Notes: a model not told the origin generated them from the sequence alone. Positions 31,747 through 40,767 are shown, counted from the first letter of the stretch. The stretch: DNA of 64,000 nucleotides from Maridesulfovibrio sp. (GCF_963678865.1 NZ_OY787459.1:3552501-3616500); one strand, 5' to 3'. Numbers and translations: made by a program.

Positions 31747-32958
31747 TTAAGGCAATTCAAGTTCGCCTTTGCTGATCATGTCTTCGATCTGGGCAACGTC
31801 TTTGTCGCCGCGACCGGAGAGGTTGACCACGATGATTTTATCCTTGTCGAGCTGGGGTGCCAGCTTGAAGGCATAGGCCAGAGCGTGGGAAGATTCCAGT
31901 GCGGGGATAATTCCTTCGGTCTGGGAAAGTTTAAAGAATGCATCTGTTGCTTCCTTGTCGGAGGCATGAACATATTCGGCTCGGCCAAGATCCTTGAGGT
32001 GGGAATGCTCGGGGCCGACACTTGGGTAATCAAGGCCTGCGGAGATGGAGTAGACCGGAGCCGGTTCTCCCTGTTCATCCTTGAGCATGTATGAGTTGAA
32101 ACCGTGCATTACACCGGGCTCGCCGAGGCAAAGGGTGGCAGCGTGTTCACCGGGCTCAAGTCCGCGGCCGGAAGGCTCGACACCGACAAGTTTAACGGAT
32201 TCTTCTCCGATGAAATCTGCAAAAAGACCGATGGCGTTGGAACCGCCGCCAACACAGGCAATGCAGTAATCGGGCAGACGGCCTTCGTCTTCAAGGCACT
32301 GCTGTTTTGCTTCGCGGCCGATTACGGACTGGAAGTCGCGGACCATGCCCGGGTAGGGATGCGGGCCTACTGCAGAGCCGAGCAGGTAAAATGTGTTTTC
32401 TGCGTCACTGATCCATGCGCCAAGGGCTTCGTCCACAGCTTCCTTGAGGGTACGCTGACCGGATTTTGCGGCTACGACATCCGCGCCCATCATGCGCATG
32501 CGGAATACATTCAGCTTCTGGCGTTCCATGTCCACTTCACCCATGACGACAGTACATTTCATGCCCATGAGTGCACAGGTTGCGGCAGTGGCTACGCCGT
32601 GCTGTCCGGCACCGGTTTCAGCGATAATTTTTTTCTTGCCCATGCGTTTTGCCAGCAGAATCTGACCGATGGTATTGTTTACCTTGTGTGCGCCGAGATG
32701 GTTGAGGTCTTCGCGTTTGAGGTAGATTTTAGCACCGCCCAGCTCTTCAGTGAGGTTGGCACAGAGGTAAAGGGGAGTGGGGCGACCGGAGTACTTTGCA
32801 AGATAGTACTGAAATTCTCTTATAAACTCAGGGTCTTTGCGGAATTTCTCGTAAGTCTCCGCCAGCTCGTTCAGGATGGGTAGAAGCTGGTCGGGAACAA
32901 ACTGTCCGCCGTATTCACCGAAAAAGCCGTCTGCATTGATGGTTGCGTTATCAGTCAT
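31747..32958 (-). CDS. trpB: Tryptophan synthase beta subunit
   Basis: A full-length TrpB of 403 aa. It has YGGQFVP near the start, the PLP lysine Lys92 in [21 protein letters not shown], and the phosphate-binding GGGSNAIG. It condenses indole with serine to give tryptophan, normally in complex with TrpA. No trpA or other trp gene is adjacent in this window. The gene is nonetheless preceded by a complete trp attenuator (leader peptide, antiterminator partner and terminator at 33003-33143), so expression should follow tryptophanyl-tRNA charging. AGGAGAG precedes the ATG. The sequence is of the common TrpB1 type. Confidence 0.96.
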   Translation of the reverse strand: MTDNATINADGFFGEYGGQFVPDQLLPILNELAETYEKFRKDPEFIREFQYYLAKYSGRPTPLYLCANLTEELGGAKIYLKREDLNHLGAHKVNNTIGQILLAKRMGKKKIIAETGAGQHGVATAATCALMGMKCTVVMGEVDMERQKLNVFRMRMMGADVVAAKSGQRTLKEAVDEALGAWISDAENTFYLLGSAVGPHPYPGMVRDFQSVIGREAKQQCLEDEGRLPDYCIACVGGGSNAIGLFADFIGEESVKLVGVEPSGRGLEPGEHAATLCLGEPGVMHGFNSYMLKDEQGEPAPVYSISAGLDYPSVGPEHSHLKDLGRAEYVHASDKEATDAFFKLSQTEGIIPALESSHALAYAFKLAPQLDKDKIIVVNLSGRGDKDVAQIEDMISKGELELP

Positions 32959-33002
32959 TTTTTCTCTCCTGAATTTTTTCTACGACAGTGCTGTGCAGGC
33001 AT

Positions 33003-33036
33003 AAAAAAACCGCGATCAGTTTTCACTGTCGCGGTT
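33003..33036 (-). terminator. trp attenuator terminator
   Basis: On the minus strand, stem AACCGCGA/TCGCGGTT (extended by CAGT/ACTG) followed by seven T, 45 bp before trpB. Its 5' arm AACCGCGAC is also complementary to GTCGCGGTT at 33086-33078, just after the leader peptide, so an exclusive antiterminator can form. This is the standard layout of ribosome-mediated attenuation. Confidence 0.88.
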
Positions 33037-33077
33037 CTATAGTTTTTTTATTCGTTACCTGTTTTTTGAACGTAACC

Positions 33078-33086
33078 AACCGCGAC
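33078..33086 (-). promoter_or_regulatory. trp antiterminator segment (region 2)
   Basis: On the minus strand GTCGCGGTT, complementary over 9 nt to the terminator's 5' arm. It is also adjacent to a CGCA/TGCG hairpin that overlaps the leader stop codon and would represent the 1:2 pairing. Confidence 0.75.
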
Positions 33087-33089
33087 GCA

Positions 33090-33143
33090 CTAGCTGCGCC
33101 ACCACCAAGAATAAAGGGTAAAGTTGGAATAAGAAACGTTCAT
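33090..33143 (-). CDS. trpL: trp operon leader peptide
   Basis: A 17-codon reading frame encoding MNVSYSNFTLYSWWWRS, then TAG. Three consecutive TGG codons stand three codons before the stop, as expected for a tryptophan-sensing leader. Downstream lie mutually exclusive antiterminator and terminator hairpins, then trpB. No Shine-Dalgarno sequence is visible before the ATG; the nearest candidate -10 lies so close that the message could be nearly leaderless. Ribosome stalling at the Trp codons under starvation would favour the antiterminator. The reading is direct from sequence; function is by analogy with other bacterial trp leaders. Confidence 0.88.
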   Translation of the reverse strand: MNVSYSNFTLYSWWWRS

Positions 33144-33153
33144 AATGGAGAAG

Positions 33154-33182
33154 TAACTACTCCGGTCCTGCAGAGTTGTCAA
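33154..33182 (-). promoter_or_regulatory. Candidate trpL-trpB promoter
   Basis: On the minus strand, a perfect -35 TTGACA (33182-33177), a 17-nt spacer and a poor -10 TAGTTA. The stretch TAGTTACT resembles the core of the E. coli TrpR operator (TAGTTAACT), which also overlaps the -10 region. Confidence 0.4.
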
Positions 33183-33359
33183 CCTGATCGGGGTGATGTT
33201 GTGGTGTAGTTGTTAAGTCTCAGTTATTTTTGCATATTGTGCTTTTACTGGTTTGGAAAATGGGCTATGTAATAAATAATGGAACTTAAATCAAAAGTTT
33301 TTCGAATAAATTGGTAAGAATAGTTGAGTGATAACAAATAGTTGCTAAGAGAGGTTGAT

Positions 33360-34019
33360 ATGGAATTCTTTCTGGATACAGCGAATCTTGATGAAATAAG
33401 AAAGGCCAAAGCGCAGGGCTTGATGGATGGGGTAACCACCAACCCGACCCTGCTTTCCCGGGAAGGCGGGGATTGGCGCAAACAGGCCGAGGCCATTTGT
33501 GCCGAAGTTGAGGGTCCTGTCAGTCTTGAGGTGGTAGGGGAAAGTGCTGAAGAAATGGTTCGCGAGGCTGATGATCTGGCTGCTTTCGGCGATAACGTTG
33601 TTATCAAGGTTCCCATGACCAACGAAGGGCTTGTGGCTACCAAGACCTTGTATCGCAAGGGTGTGAAAACTAATGTGACTCTTGTGTTTTCTCCTTTGCA
33701 GGCCCTGCTGGCTGCCAAGGCCGGGGCTACCTACGTGAGTCCTTTTGTTGGACGTCTGGACGGAATTTCCCATGACGGCATGGAGTTGATCCGCCAGATC
33801 CGTGCAATCTTTGATAATTATGATTTTCCTACCAAAATTCTGGTGGCCTCTATCCGCCATCCCATGCATGTGCTTGATTCCGCGCTTATCGGTGCGGATG
33901 TGGCGACCATTCCATATAATGTTATAAGCCAGCTTGCCTCCCACCCCTTGACTGACAAGGGACTGGCCGCATTTAATGCCGACTGGGAGAAGTTGACCGG
34001 GGGCATTGCCACAAAATAA
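33360..34019 (+). CDS. tal: Transaldolase / fructose-6-phosphate aldolase family (TalC/MipB type)
   Basis: A protein of 219 aa, the short transaldolase form. [26 protein letters not shown], the Schiff-base lysine Lys83 in VVIKVPMT, and [10 protein letters not shown] are family features. At residue 57 (SLEVVGE) there is Glu where E. coli FsaA has Gln59, which points to transaldolase rather than fructose-6-phosphate aldolase activity. It acts in the non-oxidative pentose phosphate pathway. The ATG at 33360 with AGAGG upstream is preferred over a TTG at 33342. It stands alone and ends in a strong terminator. Confidence 0.9.
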   Translation: MEFFLDTANLDEIRKAKAQGLMDGVTTNPTLLSREGGDWRKQAEAICAEVEGPVSLEVVGESAEEMVREADDLAAFGDNVVIKVPMTNEGLVATKTLYRKGVKTNVTLVFSPLQALLAAKAGATYVSPFVGRLDGISHDGMELIRQIRAIFDNYDFPTKILVASIRHPMHVLDSALIGADVATIPYNVISQLASHPLTDKGLAAFNADWEKLTGGIATK

Positions 34020-34034
34020 TGCTACAAGTTTTGA

Positions 34035-34075
34035 GGCCTACCGGGAAACTTTTAAGTCCCGGTAGGTCTTTTTTT
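34035..34075 (+). terminator. Intrinsic terminator after tal
   Basis: Stem CCTACCGGGA/TCCCGGTAGG (10 bp, 34037-34066) followed by a long T run. Confidence 0.92.
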
Positions 34076-34413
34076 GTAGGTCTGGAAAATTATAATTTCC
34101 CAGGTCAACACGCTTCTCCACATCTTCAAGTGAAAAATGGCTCTCCGTTTTCCATCACTGCAATGTCTGCCCGTTAATCTACGGCATCCTCTGCCGCAAT
34201 CTTTGCTCTAATAGTCCTTGCTCTTCCACCGTGCCCCGGAATTTTTTCATGGCATTATAATCAGGGCTGAACCTGAACCGGTACTTGACTAGAAGCCCGG
34301 CCTCAAGCTAAGGGTGAATCATTGTCAGAATTAGGCATATTTGTGCTGTTTTTTGCAAATTTGTTTTTTTGACACTTATATTCCCTGTTTTAGTTTTAAT
34401 AAGGAGAGCAATT
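34076..34413. other. Intergenic region without a recognisable intact gene
   Basis: About 340 bp. On the minus strand around 34185-34290 there is a short open stretch (…YNAMKKFRGTVEEQGLLEQRL…) ending at a stop, with no ribosome binding site; it could be a degraded gene remnant. The promoter of the Nif11-like gene should be at the 3' end. Confidence 0.4.
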
Positions 34414-34635
34414 ATGTCTAAGAAAGAAGTAGAGCGTCTGTTGATTGCAGGTGGAGAAAACAAAAGTGTAAAGCTCAAATACAACGCTATCCCGTCCAAG
34501 GAGGCCTTTGTGGCCACCGCCAACGAGGATGGATATGACTTTACGGCCGATGAGCTGGATGAGGTTCTCAAAGAATCCGGCGATGACTTCACCACCTTCG
34601 GCAATCCGCCGGCCCGTTCAATCTGGTGGGCGTAA
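34414..34635 (+). CDS. Nif11-like small protein
   Basis: A protein of 73 aa. The middle part (SKEAFVATANEDGYDFTADELDEVL) matches the helical Nif11/NHLP leader domain, in which a GF/GY-x-FT-xxEL pattern is typical. It lacks a clear double-glycine cleavage site before a core peptide and ends GNPPARSIWWA, only about 20 residues after the domain. It could be a nitrogen-fixation-type Nif11 protein or an orphan RiPP precursor; no modifying enzyme or exporter is adjacent. AAGGAGAG before the ATG gives a strong start. A hairpin (34649-34687) ends the unit. Confidence 0.65.
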   Translation: MSKKEVERLLIAGGENKSVKLKYNAIPSKEAFVATANEDGYDFTADELDEVLKESGDDFTTFGNPPARSIWWA

Positions 34636-34648
34636 CATAAACTTTGTT

Positions 34649-34687
34649 CATTGCGGGCTCTCAAGCTGATTGCTGGAGCCCGCAATG
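34649..34687 (+). terminator. Hairpin after the Nif11-like gene
   Basis: CATTGCGGGCTC/GAGCCCGCAATG, perfect 12-bp stem with a 15-nt loop; no long T run follows. Confidence 0.65.
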
Positions 34688-34805
34688 GCTGCCGGGAAGA
34701 TGGAGCGTAGTCCTCCCAATTTTCCCAATCAAATATACTCTCATCATAATTCTATCCTCCCCCCGCCCCATAGAACTTTTCATAATATTCCTGTAAGCTG
34801 CAGAC

Positions 34806-36218
34806 ATGCCCAAATATCCGATACTTGTTCTTCAGATGCAGCGTATGGGGGATCTGGTCCTCTCCTTTCCGCTTTTTCTGTGGTTGGAAAGAACCTATCC
34901 CGGTCATCCCATATGGGTGGTGGCAGAGGAAAGTTTCTTTCGTCCGCTCATGTCTGTCAGCCCTCGTGTATATTATTTCCCATGGGAAGGGGTGAGCGTG
35001 CTGCGTCAGAAAAAGTATGAACTTATTCTGAACCTGAGTATTCGGCCACAGGCCGCAGAACTTGCCGGGGAGTTACAGGCTGAGGCCAAGCTCGGTCCGG
35101 TGGCTGCAAAGGGCGGGGCCACTCACATACTCGGCAACTGGCAGCTTTACCGGGCCAGCGTGGTGGAAAATAACCGCCATAATTTATTTCACTGGGCGGA
35201 TTTGAATGCCCTTGACTGCGTTCCCCTGAGCAGCCTTGCTGGTACCCGTTGGCCAAAGCCGCGCACTCTGCATAAGGATTCCAACCGCATAGGATTGTTT
35301 TTGGGGGCCAGCGAGGAGGCGAAACGTCCGGCAGTCAGTTTTTGGGCCGGGCTGTGTTCGGAACTTTTGAAACGGGGGTTGCGGCCGGTTCTTTTCGGCG
35401 GCCCTATGGAAAAGGGGATGGGGCAGGAAGTTGCCCGGTTGTCCAAAGGTCCGGTGCTGGATATGTCCGGCAAACTTAATTTGGGTGAGCTGATTGCAGT
35501 GGGACAGTCCCTGCAGCTTTTTATCACTCCGGATACCGGTCCTATGCACCTTGCGGCATGGTCCGGACTCAAGGTGCTCAATCTTTCCATGGGCAATGTC
35601 AATCCGTGGGAGACCGGACCTTACCAGAACGAACATTATGTGCTGCGGTCCACCATGAGTTGTGCCTTGGGCTGCTGGACCTGTTCCCGCGATAAACTTT
35701 ACTGCCACACGCCTTTTACTCCTTCACGGATTGCCGTTGCAGCAAAACGCATGATCATCGAAGACCGCTCCGGTCTATGCAAGATGAATATGCCGGGCCT
35801 TCGTTTGTCGCTATCCACCAGAAACCGTGACGGCGTTTATTCTCTGAAGCAGTTAAGCGGAAGTATATCTCAGGCAGGTGATTTGCTGGGCCGTTTCTGG
35901 CAGCAGTACTTCGGTGCTGTTTTCGGGTTGTGGGATGCTGAAGGAGCCTGCCGGGTATGGGATGATTTTGCCGGGCGTCAACCTGACCTTGCAGCCAAGA
36001 TGGCGGCACATCTGCCCCGTCTGGGTAAAGAGTTCAGCCGGGGGCTTGCCCGAAGCACTTCGCTTGATGATTCTTTTTGGAATTCATGTCCCCTGATCTT
36101 GAGGCAATTTACAGGTTTTATTCATCTCTTTTTGCAGAATGGCGGCTACAGTCGTGAGTCGTGGATCAAAGTCCTTTCCTATTATGAGCAACTGGCTTCT
36201 ATCCTCAGCCGGAGCTGA
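34806..36218 (+). CDS. Glycosyltransferase family 9 protein with C-terminal extension
   Basis: A protein of 470 aa. The first roughly 330 residues have the heptosyltransferase (GT9) layout: ILVLQMQRMGDLVLSFPLF at the N-terminus, a second lobe beginning GLFLGASEEAKRPAVSFW, and the sugar-nucleotide motif FITPDTGPMHLAAWSG. A CALGCWTCSRDKLYC cysteine group follows. The last roughly 135 residues form an uncharacterised helical domain. Genes of this kind sit just upstream of flagellar hook genes in related bacteria, so flagellar or surface glycosylation is a reasonable but unproven role; lipopolysaccharide synthesis is the alternative. Confidence 0.8.
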   Translation: MPKYPILVLQMQRMGDLVLSFPLFLWLERTYPGHPIWVVAEESFFRPLMSVSPRVYYFPWEGVSVLRQKKYELILNLSIRPQAAELAGELQAEAKLGPVAAKGGATHILGNWQLYRASVVENNRHNLFHWADLNALDCVPLSSLAGTRWPKPRTLHKDSNRIGLFLGASEEAKRPAVSFWAGLCSELLKRGLRPVLFGGPMEKGMGQEVARLSKGPVLDMSGKLNLGELIAVGQSLQLFITPDTGPMHLAAWSGLKVLNLSMGNVNPWETGPYQNEHYVLRSTMSCALGCWTCSRDKLYCHTPFTPSRIAVAAKRMIIEDRSGLCKMNMPGLRLSLSTRNRDGVYSLKQLSGSISQAGDLLGRFWQQYFGAVFGLWDAEGACRVWDDFAGRQPDLAAKMAAHLPRLGKEFSRGLARSTSLDDSFWNSCPLILRQFTGFIHLFLQNGGYSRESWIKVLSYYEQLASILSRS

Positions 36219-36353
36219 GTGAGCAGTTCCTTTTTTCCTGAAAGGGAAGAAATTTCCATATTATCGATTGATATGGTTTAATTAACATATTTATATTATT
36301 GGTTTTTATTTTTGGCATGCCTCGTGAATAGAGTAAGGTCGAGGAGTCCGAAA

Positions 36354-38078
36354 ATGAAAATACTTCCACATCTCGAGCAAAGTAATCAGGATTTGAGCAA
36401 TATTTTAGACAGAACTTCACTGTCCGAGGATACTTATCGCTCATCAATGTTTGATAATTTCCTTTATTCCTGCCGGTCCGACGTTGATTCGACATTTCAG
36501 CAGGCTCAGGAATTAGTTAATAATTCCCAGACAGTATATGAAGAAACTGCTTCCTATGCCGAGTCTACAAGAGCTGCTGAGTATATTGATGAAGCTGCGG
36601 AAAATGTGTCCATGCAGTCTGTTGAGGAACAGCCGCAGGATTTGACCGTAAGTCGCGAAGACTGGAAGGATATCAAGAAAGAACTCGAAGAGTACGGCCT
36701 TGATGATAAGGATATTGCCGACCTTGAAGAAAAGGTTATGAGCGAAAACGGCATTACCTACGGACAGCTTGTAGCTGAGCTTTCATCTATGATGAAAACC
36801 ATGAAGGGTATCAATCTGAGTCCTGTTCAGGAGCAGAACCTTAATTCTATTTTTACCCAATTGGGATTTTCCCCGGACGAATCCAAGGGCCTGCTGGCTT
36901 CAATCCGGCAGGGCAAGCTCGGTGATGTTGTAGAAAAGATGCAGGCAAAACTTGCATCCATGTCTGATACCGACAAGCTGCAACTCTCAGCAGATGAGGC
37001 AAAGACCCTGACCGATCTGTTGAAGCTTAAGGGCAATGTCGGCAATAAGGTTGCCGGGCTGCTGACCGCAAACGGAGCAACTGTTGCCGATTTCAAAAAA
37101 GGCTTTTCAGCTCTCAAAACCGCTTTGGCTCAGCAGCAGGCCACTCAGGATGCCAAAGATCTCAAGCTGGTTAAAAGCGTAGCTGATTCCCTGCATTCAG
37201 CCATGGAAAAAGCTTCCGACCAGTCTCCCAGTACTATGCGTATGGCTTCGGCTGAAGTTATCAGTGACTCCATGGGCGTGAGCAAAGAGATCGGTGATGG
37301 TGCAAGGCAGGATGCCCGGAACAATGGGGAAAATTCCTCCAGAAACGGCGCCGACCTGAAGGGCGAAGGGAATTCCGGTAAACAACAGGCCGGGCAAGGC
37401 GACGGCAAGAGCGGGAACCGACATTGGCTGGAAGAACTTCTTTCCGATTCTGATGATCAGGACAGCTGGAATGATTTTTTCGGCAAGCTCTCCGATGAAT
37501 CCTTGGGCAAGGGCGAGGGCAGTCTTAACGGTAATATCTTCGGTAACGGCTTCGGTACCCTGCAGAGTGCGGTCAAGTCCGCACAGGCCGGAAAGGTCGA
37601 TACCATGTGGGAAAAAACTGCCCGCTCCAACATTCTTGAGCAGGTTCAGGAGGGAGTCTTCAAGAATCTCGGTCAGGGACGAAATCAGCTGACATTGAAG
37701 CTTAATCCCCATGACCTCGGTACTGTGAATGTCATGCTGCAGGTCAAGAATAAGGATGTGCAGGCCACAATCAGGGCGGAAAATCCTGACACAGCAAAAG
37801 TTCTTGCCGAGCAGTTGGATGTTGTGAAGAAGGCACTGGAAGAGCAGGGCCTAAAAGTGGAAAAACTTGAAGTCCAGACCGGTATTGCAGACAGTCAGAC
37901 CGACACTTCATGGAAAAATGCTGAAGATCATAACTCAGCGCAATATCAGGGAATGATGTCTGAAATGCGTAAGCGTTGGCAGACTTTGAGACAGGAAGGA
38001 ACCTCTTTGGCCCAGGAAATGCAAAGTGTAGATCACAAGGCACAAATTTCCCCAAGCGGGCTTTACATAGTGGCTTAA
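36354..38078 (+). CDS. fliK: Flagellar hook-length control protein FliK
   Basis: A protein of 574 aa. The C-terminal Flg_hook domain is clear: RNQLTLKLNPHDLGTVNVMLQVKNKDVQATIRAENPD followed by LKVEKLEVQTG. The N-terminal 400 residues are Gln/Ser/Asp-rich and poorly conserved, as usual for the molecular-ruler part. FliK measures hook length and switches export from hook to filament subunits. The ATG at 36354 has GAGGAG 8 nt upstream and is chosen over a TTG at 36312. It opens a fliK-flgD-flgE cluster with spacings of 42 and 74 bp. Confidence 0.88.
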   Translation: MKILPHLEQSNQDLSNILDRTSLSEDTYRSSMFDNFLYSCRSDVDSTFQQAQELVNNSQTVYEETASYAESTRAAEYIDEAAENVSMQSVEEQPQDLTVSREDWKDIKKELEEYGLDDKDIADLEEKVMSENGITYGQLVAELSSMMKTMKGINLSPVQEQNLNSIFTQLGFSPDESKGLLASIRQGKLGDVVEKMQAKLASMSDTDKLQLSADEAKTLTDLLKLKGNVGNKVAGLLTANGATVADFKKGFSALKTALAQQQATQDAKDLKLVKSVADSLHSAMEKASDQSPSTMRMASAEVISDSMGVSKEIGDGARQDARNNGENSSRNGADLKGEGNSGKQQAGQGDGKSGNRHWLEELLSDSDDQDSWNDFFGKLSDESLGKGEGSLNGNIFGNGFGTLQSAVKSAQAGKVDTMWEKTARSNILEQVQEGVFKNLGQGRNQLTLKLNPHDLGTVNVMLQVKNKDVQATIRAENPDTAKVLAEQLDVVKKALEEQGLKVEKLEVQTGIADSQTDTSWKNAEDHNSAQYQGMMSEMRKRWQTLRQEGTSLAQEMQSVDHKAQISPSGLYIVA

Positions 38079-38120
38079 CATAAATTTAGGCCCGCTTAGT
38101 AAAAATAAAGAGGAATAGTC

Positions 38121-38852
38121 ATGGGATACGTAGGATTCAGCAACATACTTGGAAGGGCGGAAGCCGATATGGCAGCCAGCAACCAGCCGACGCATAAAAA
38201 CCAGCTGGGGCAGGATGATTTCCTGAAGCTTCTCCTTACCCAGATGCAGAATCAGGATCCGGCCAACCCCATGGAAGATAAAGAATACATGGCTCAGATG
38301 GCACAGTTCTCCAGCCTTGAACAGCTCACGCAGGTGAACAGTAATATCAAGACCATGATCGATAACGGCACTCAGGACCAGATGGTTTCCGCAGTAGGCT
38401 TCATAGGTAAAGAGGTCAAAGCGGAAGGATATACCGTAAGTCGTGAAGGGGACAAGGTAAGTAAGATCTTCTACGGTCTTGGGGAGCCTGTGGCAAACGC
38501 GTTCATTAATATTTACGACAGTAACAAAAACCTTATGCGCACAGTTCAGCTCGGCTCAAAGGCGAAAGGAACCTACGAGTTCGAATGGGACGGAAAGGAC
38601 TGGGCAGACAAAAATGTACCGGACGGAGTTTACACTATCGCCATGGCGGCGGAAGATGCGAACGGCAGCCCGGTAATGGTTAAGACGGAAGTCAGTGGCG
38701 AAGTGTCCGGGGTAGTTTCCGAGGGCGGTCAGCAGTACCTGCACCTTAAGGACGGTCGCTACATCAACTTCCTCAACATCAAGGAAGTAGTAAGTCCGAC
38801 GGATGTTTCCGATTCATCTTCGGCAGATGAATCATCTTCAAGTTCAAGTTAA
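38121..38852 (+). CDS. flgD: Flagellar hook assembly (capping) protein FlgD
   Basis: A protein of 243 aa. The N-terminal motif LGQDDFLKLLLTQMQNQDPANPMEDKEYMAQMAQFSSLEQL is diagnostic for FlgD. The C-terminal part contains the FlgD Ig-like fold (YEFEWDGKDWADKNVPDGVYTIAMAA). It ends in a Ser/Asp-rich tail. FlgD caps the growing hook and is needed for FlgE polymerisation. It lies between fliK and flgE. GAGGAAT precedes the start. Confidence 0.95.
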   Translation: MGYVGFSNILGRAEADMAASNQPTHKNQLGQDDFLKLLLTQMQNQDPANPMEDKEYMAQMAQFSSLEQLTQVNSNIKTMIDNGTQDQMVSAVGFIGKEVKAEGYTVSREGDKVSKIFYGLGEPVANAFINIYDSNKNLMRTVQLGSKAKGTYEFEWDGKDWADKNVPDGVYTIAMAAEDANGSPVMVKTEVSGEVSGVVSEGGQQYLHLKDGRYINFLNIKEVVSPTDVSDSSSADESSSSSS

Positions 38853-38926
38853 AGAGGTCTACGGCAAGACCTGAACATGAAGAACAAGGCAGCATTCGTG
38901 AGTCAAAAGGACTTCAGGAGGTTCTA

Positions 38927-40621
38927 ATGGGTTTATCAGCATCATTATTCTCAGGTATCACAGGTTTGCAGGCACACGGCGACAAGATGTCCGTGCTTGG
39001 TAACAACATCGCAAACGTGAACACAGTCGGCTTCAAGAGTGCAAAAATGCACTTTGAAGATGCCATCAGCCAGGATATGTCCACCGCCACCGGTATTGCA
39101 CAGGTTGGTCGAGGCGTGCAGGTTGGGGCAATTTATGCCGACTACGCTCAGGGTTCTTTTGAAACAACCTCTGAGTCCACCGACCTCGCTATCGGTGGTG
39201 ACGGATTTTTCATTGTCTCTCCCAAGGATGAAGACACATCTTATTACACAAGAGCCGGTAACTTCCGTTTTGACAAAGACGGCTTTCTTACCGACCCCCA
39301 CGGCTACGTGCTGCAGGGTTGGCAGGTGCAGGACGAAAGCAGCTCGCAGGTTGCCACCGGAGCAAGCGTTACTACCAGTAATGCCGTGCGCACTATCGGT
39401 GTCCCTACCGACATCAGACTGGAGAATTTCCAATCCGCACCTAAGGAAACCACCACCATCAATGTAATCACCAACCTTGATTCCAGTGAACCAAGCCGGG
39501 CCGGTGGTGCCAACCCGCTCCACGCCCTCTTTGATTCATGGGACGGTACTCAGGATCCGGCTCTGGGTGACTCCCTTTATGCTTACCAGTCCACTATCAA
39601 GGTCTATGACGCCAACGGTTCCGCACACAACGTGACTACTTATTTTGATCAGGTTGATCTGGACGGAGAAGGCGGTAAAAAAGTCTGGGAATTTATCGTG
39701 ACCTGCGACCCTGAAGAAGACGGCCGTATTTTCCCCGGCACAAGTAACGGTTTTGCCGGAACAGAATCAGCCGGGCTGCTTATGACCGGAACCATGACTT
39801 TTAACGCCGCCGGTGATTTGACCGGTATGTCGGCATATACTCTTAAAAGTAACGGTGACGGTACTTTCCCTGTAGCAACCGATGGAACTACCGGGGCTAA
39901 CGGTGCCCGTAACCCAGCTAACTGGAGCCTTGCTGAATTCTCACAGGACGGTCTGCCGGTTATGACTGCGAACTTTCTTTCAAGGTCTAATGCCAGTTAT
40001 ACCAACTCCAGCAACCTACCGGTCACAATCGAGATGAATTTCGGTTTGACCAACCAGGATATTTCCGGGTCGAACCCCACTAAGGGGTGGGGGTCTGTTG
40101 ATCCCACTATGGAAACATTGGATGGTCTGGACGGTTCAGGAGCAGCAATGCCTGCAGTCAGTACCATCGCCAACTTCGGTGATGCGGAAAAGAGCGCACT
40201 CTCCACAACCAGTTATGACTCCGGTTCTACCACTCTGTTCCAGTCTCAGGACGGTTACACCGCAGGTTTCCTGCAGAGTACTTCCGTAAGCAGGGACGGG
40301 GTTTTGACCGGGCGTTACTCCAACGGACAGATTCAGGAACTCTATGTCCTGACTCTTGCCTCATTCAACAATGACTGGGGACTCAGGCGTGAAGGCGGTA
40401 ACCTCTTTACCGAAACAAGGGAATCAGGTGACGCCCTGACCGGGCTGCCCAACAGCGGCGGCAAGGGCTCCATTGCCTCCAACTCCCTTGAGATGTCCAA
40501 CGTGGACCTTGCGGTCGAGTTTGTGAACATGATTACCACTCAGCGCGGTTTTCAGGCCAACTCAAAGGTCATTACCACCACGGACTCCATGATGGGCGAG
40601 CTTATCCAGCTCAAGCGCTAA
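38927..40621 (+). CDS. flgE: Flagellar hook protein FlgE
   Basis: A protein of 564 aa. It begins MGLSASLFSGITGLQAHGDKMSVLGNNIANVNTVGFKSAK, the conserved rod/hook N-terminus, and ends LEMSNVDLAVEFVNMITTQRGFQANSKVITTTDSMMGELIQLKR, the matching C-terminal helix. The middle contains the variable D1/D2 domains, with a DGFFIVSPKDEDTSYYTRAGNF segment. It is exported through the flagellar type III system and forms the hook. AGGAGGTTC precedes the ATG. A double-hairpin terminator follows. Confidence 0.97.
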   Translation: MGLSASLFSGITGLQAHGDKMSVLGNNIANVNTVGFKSAKMHFEDAISQDMSTATGIAQVGRGVQVGAIYADYAQGSFETTSESTDLAIGGDGFFIVSPKDEDTSYYTRAGNFRFDKDGFLTDPHGYVLQGWQVQDESSSQVATGASVTTSNAVRTIGVPTDIRLENFQSAPKETTTINVITNLDSSEPSRAGGANPLHALFDSWDGTQDPALGDSLYAYQSTIKVYDANGSAHNVTTYFDQVDLDGEGGKKVWEFIVTCDPEEDGRIFPGTSNGFAGTESAGLLMTGTMTFNAAGDLTGMSAYTLKSNGDGTFPVATDGTTGANGARNPANWSLAEFSQDGLPVMTANFLSRSNASYTNSSNLPVTIEMNFGLTNQDISGSNPTKGWGSVDPTMETLDGLDGSGAAMPAVSTIANFGDAEKSALSTTSYDSGSTTLFQSQDGYTAGFLQSTSVSRDGVLTGRYSNGQIQELYVLTLASFNNDWGLRREGGNLFTETRESGDALTGLPNSGGKGSIASNSLEMSNVDLAVEFVNMITTQRGFQANSKVITTTDSMMGELIQLKR

Positions 40622-40680
40622 AGTGAATGATGTATCCTGAATGATGCTGAATATATAGGAAAACTCCTTCTACAACCTCC

Positions 40681-40767
40681 GCAGACGGGATTGACTCCCC
40701 CGTCTGCACAGGTACCCGGGAACCCCGTATCCGAATATGCCGTTTCGGATATGGGGTTCCTACTTTT
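40681..40767 (+). terminator. Double hairpin terminator after flgE
   Basis: First hairpin GCAGACGGG/CCCGTCTGC (40681-40707). The second has a 17-bp stem with one G-U (40719-40760, GGAACCCC...GGGGTTCC) and is followed by a T run. Confidence 0.88.

Noticed and set aside
32104-32883. 259-codon open frame opposite trpB
   Set aside because: Antisense to a clearly coding gene; composition unlike a real protein and no ribosome binding site.
34308-34685. 125-codon minus-strand frame over the Nif11-like gene
   Set aside because: The plus-strand gene has a strong ribosome binding site and family features; the minus frame has neither.
36311-36327. Possible sigma-54 promoter before fliK
   Set aside because: TGGCATG fits the -24 box, but the -12 element lacks the required GC (GTGAA instead of TTGCA).
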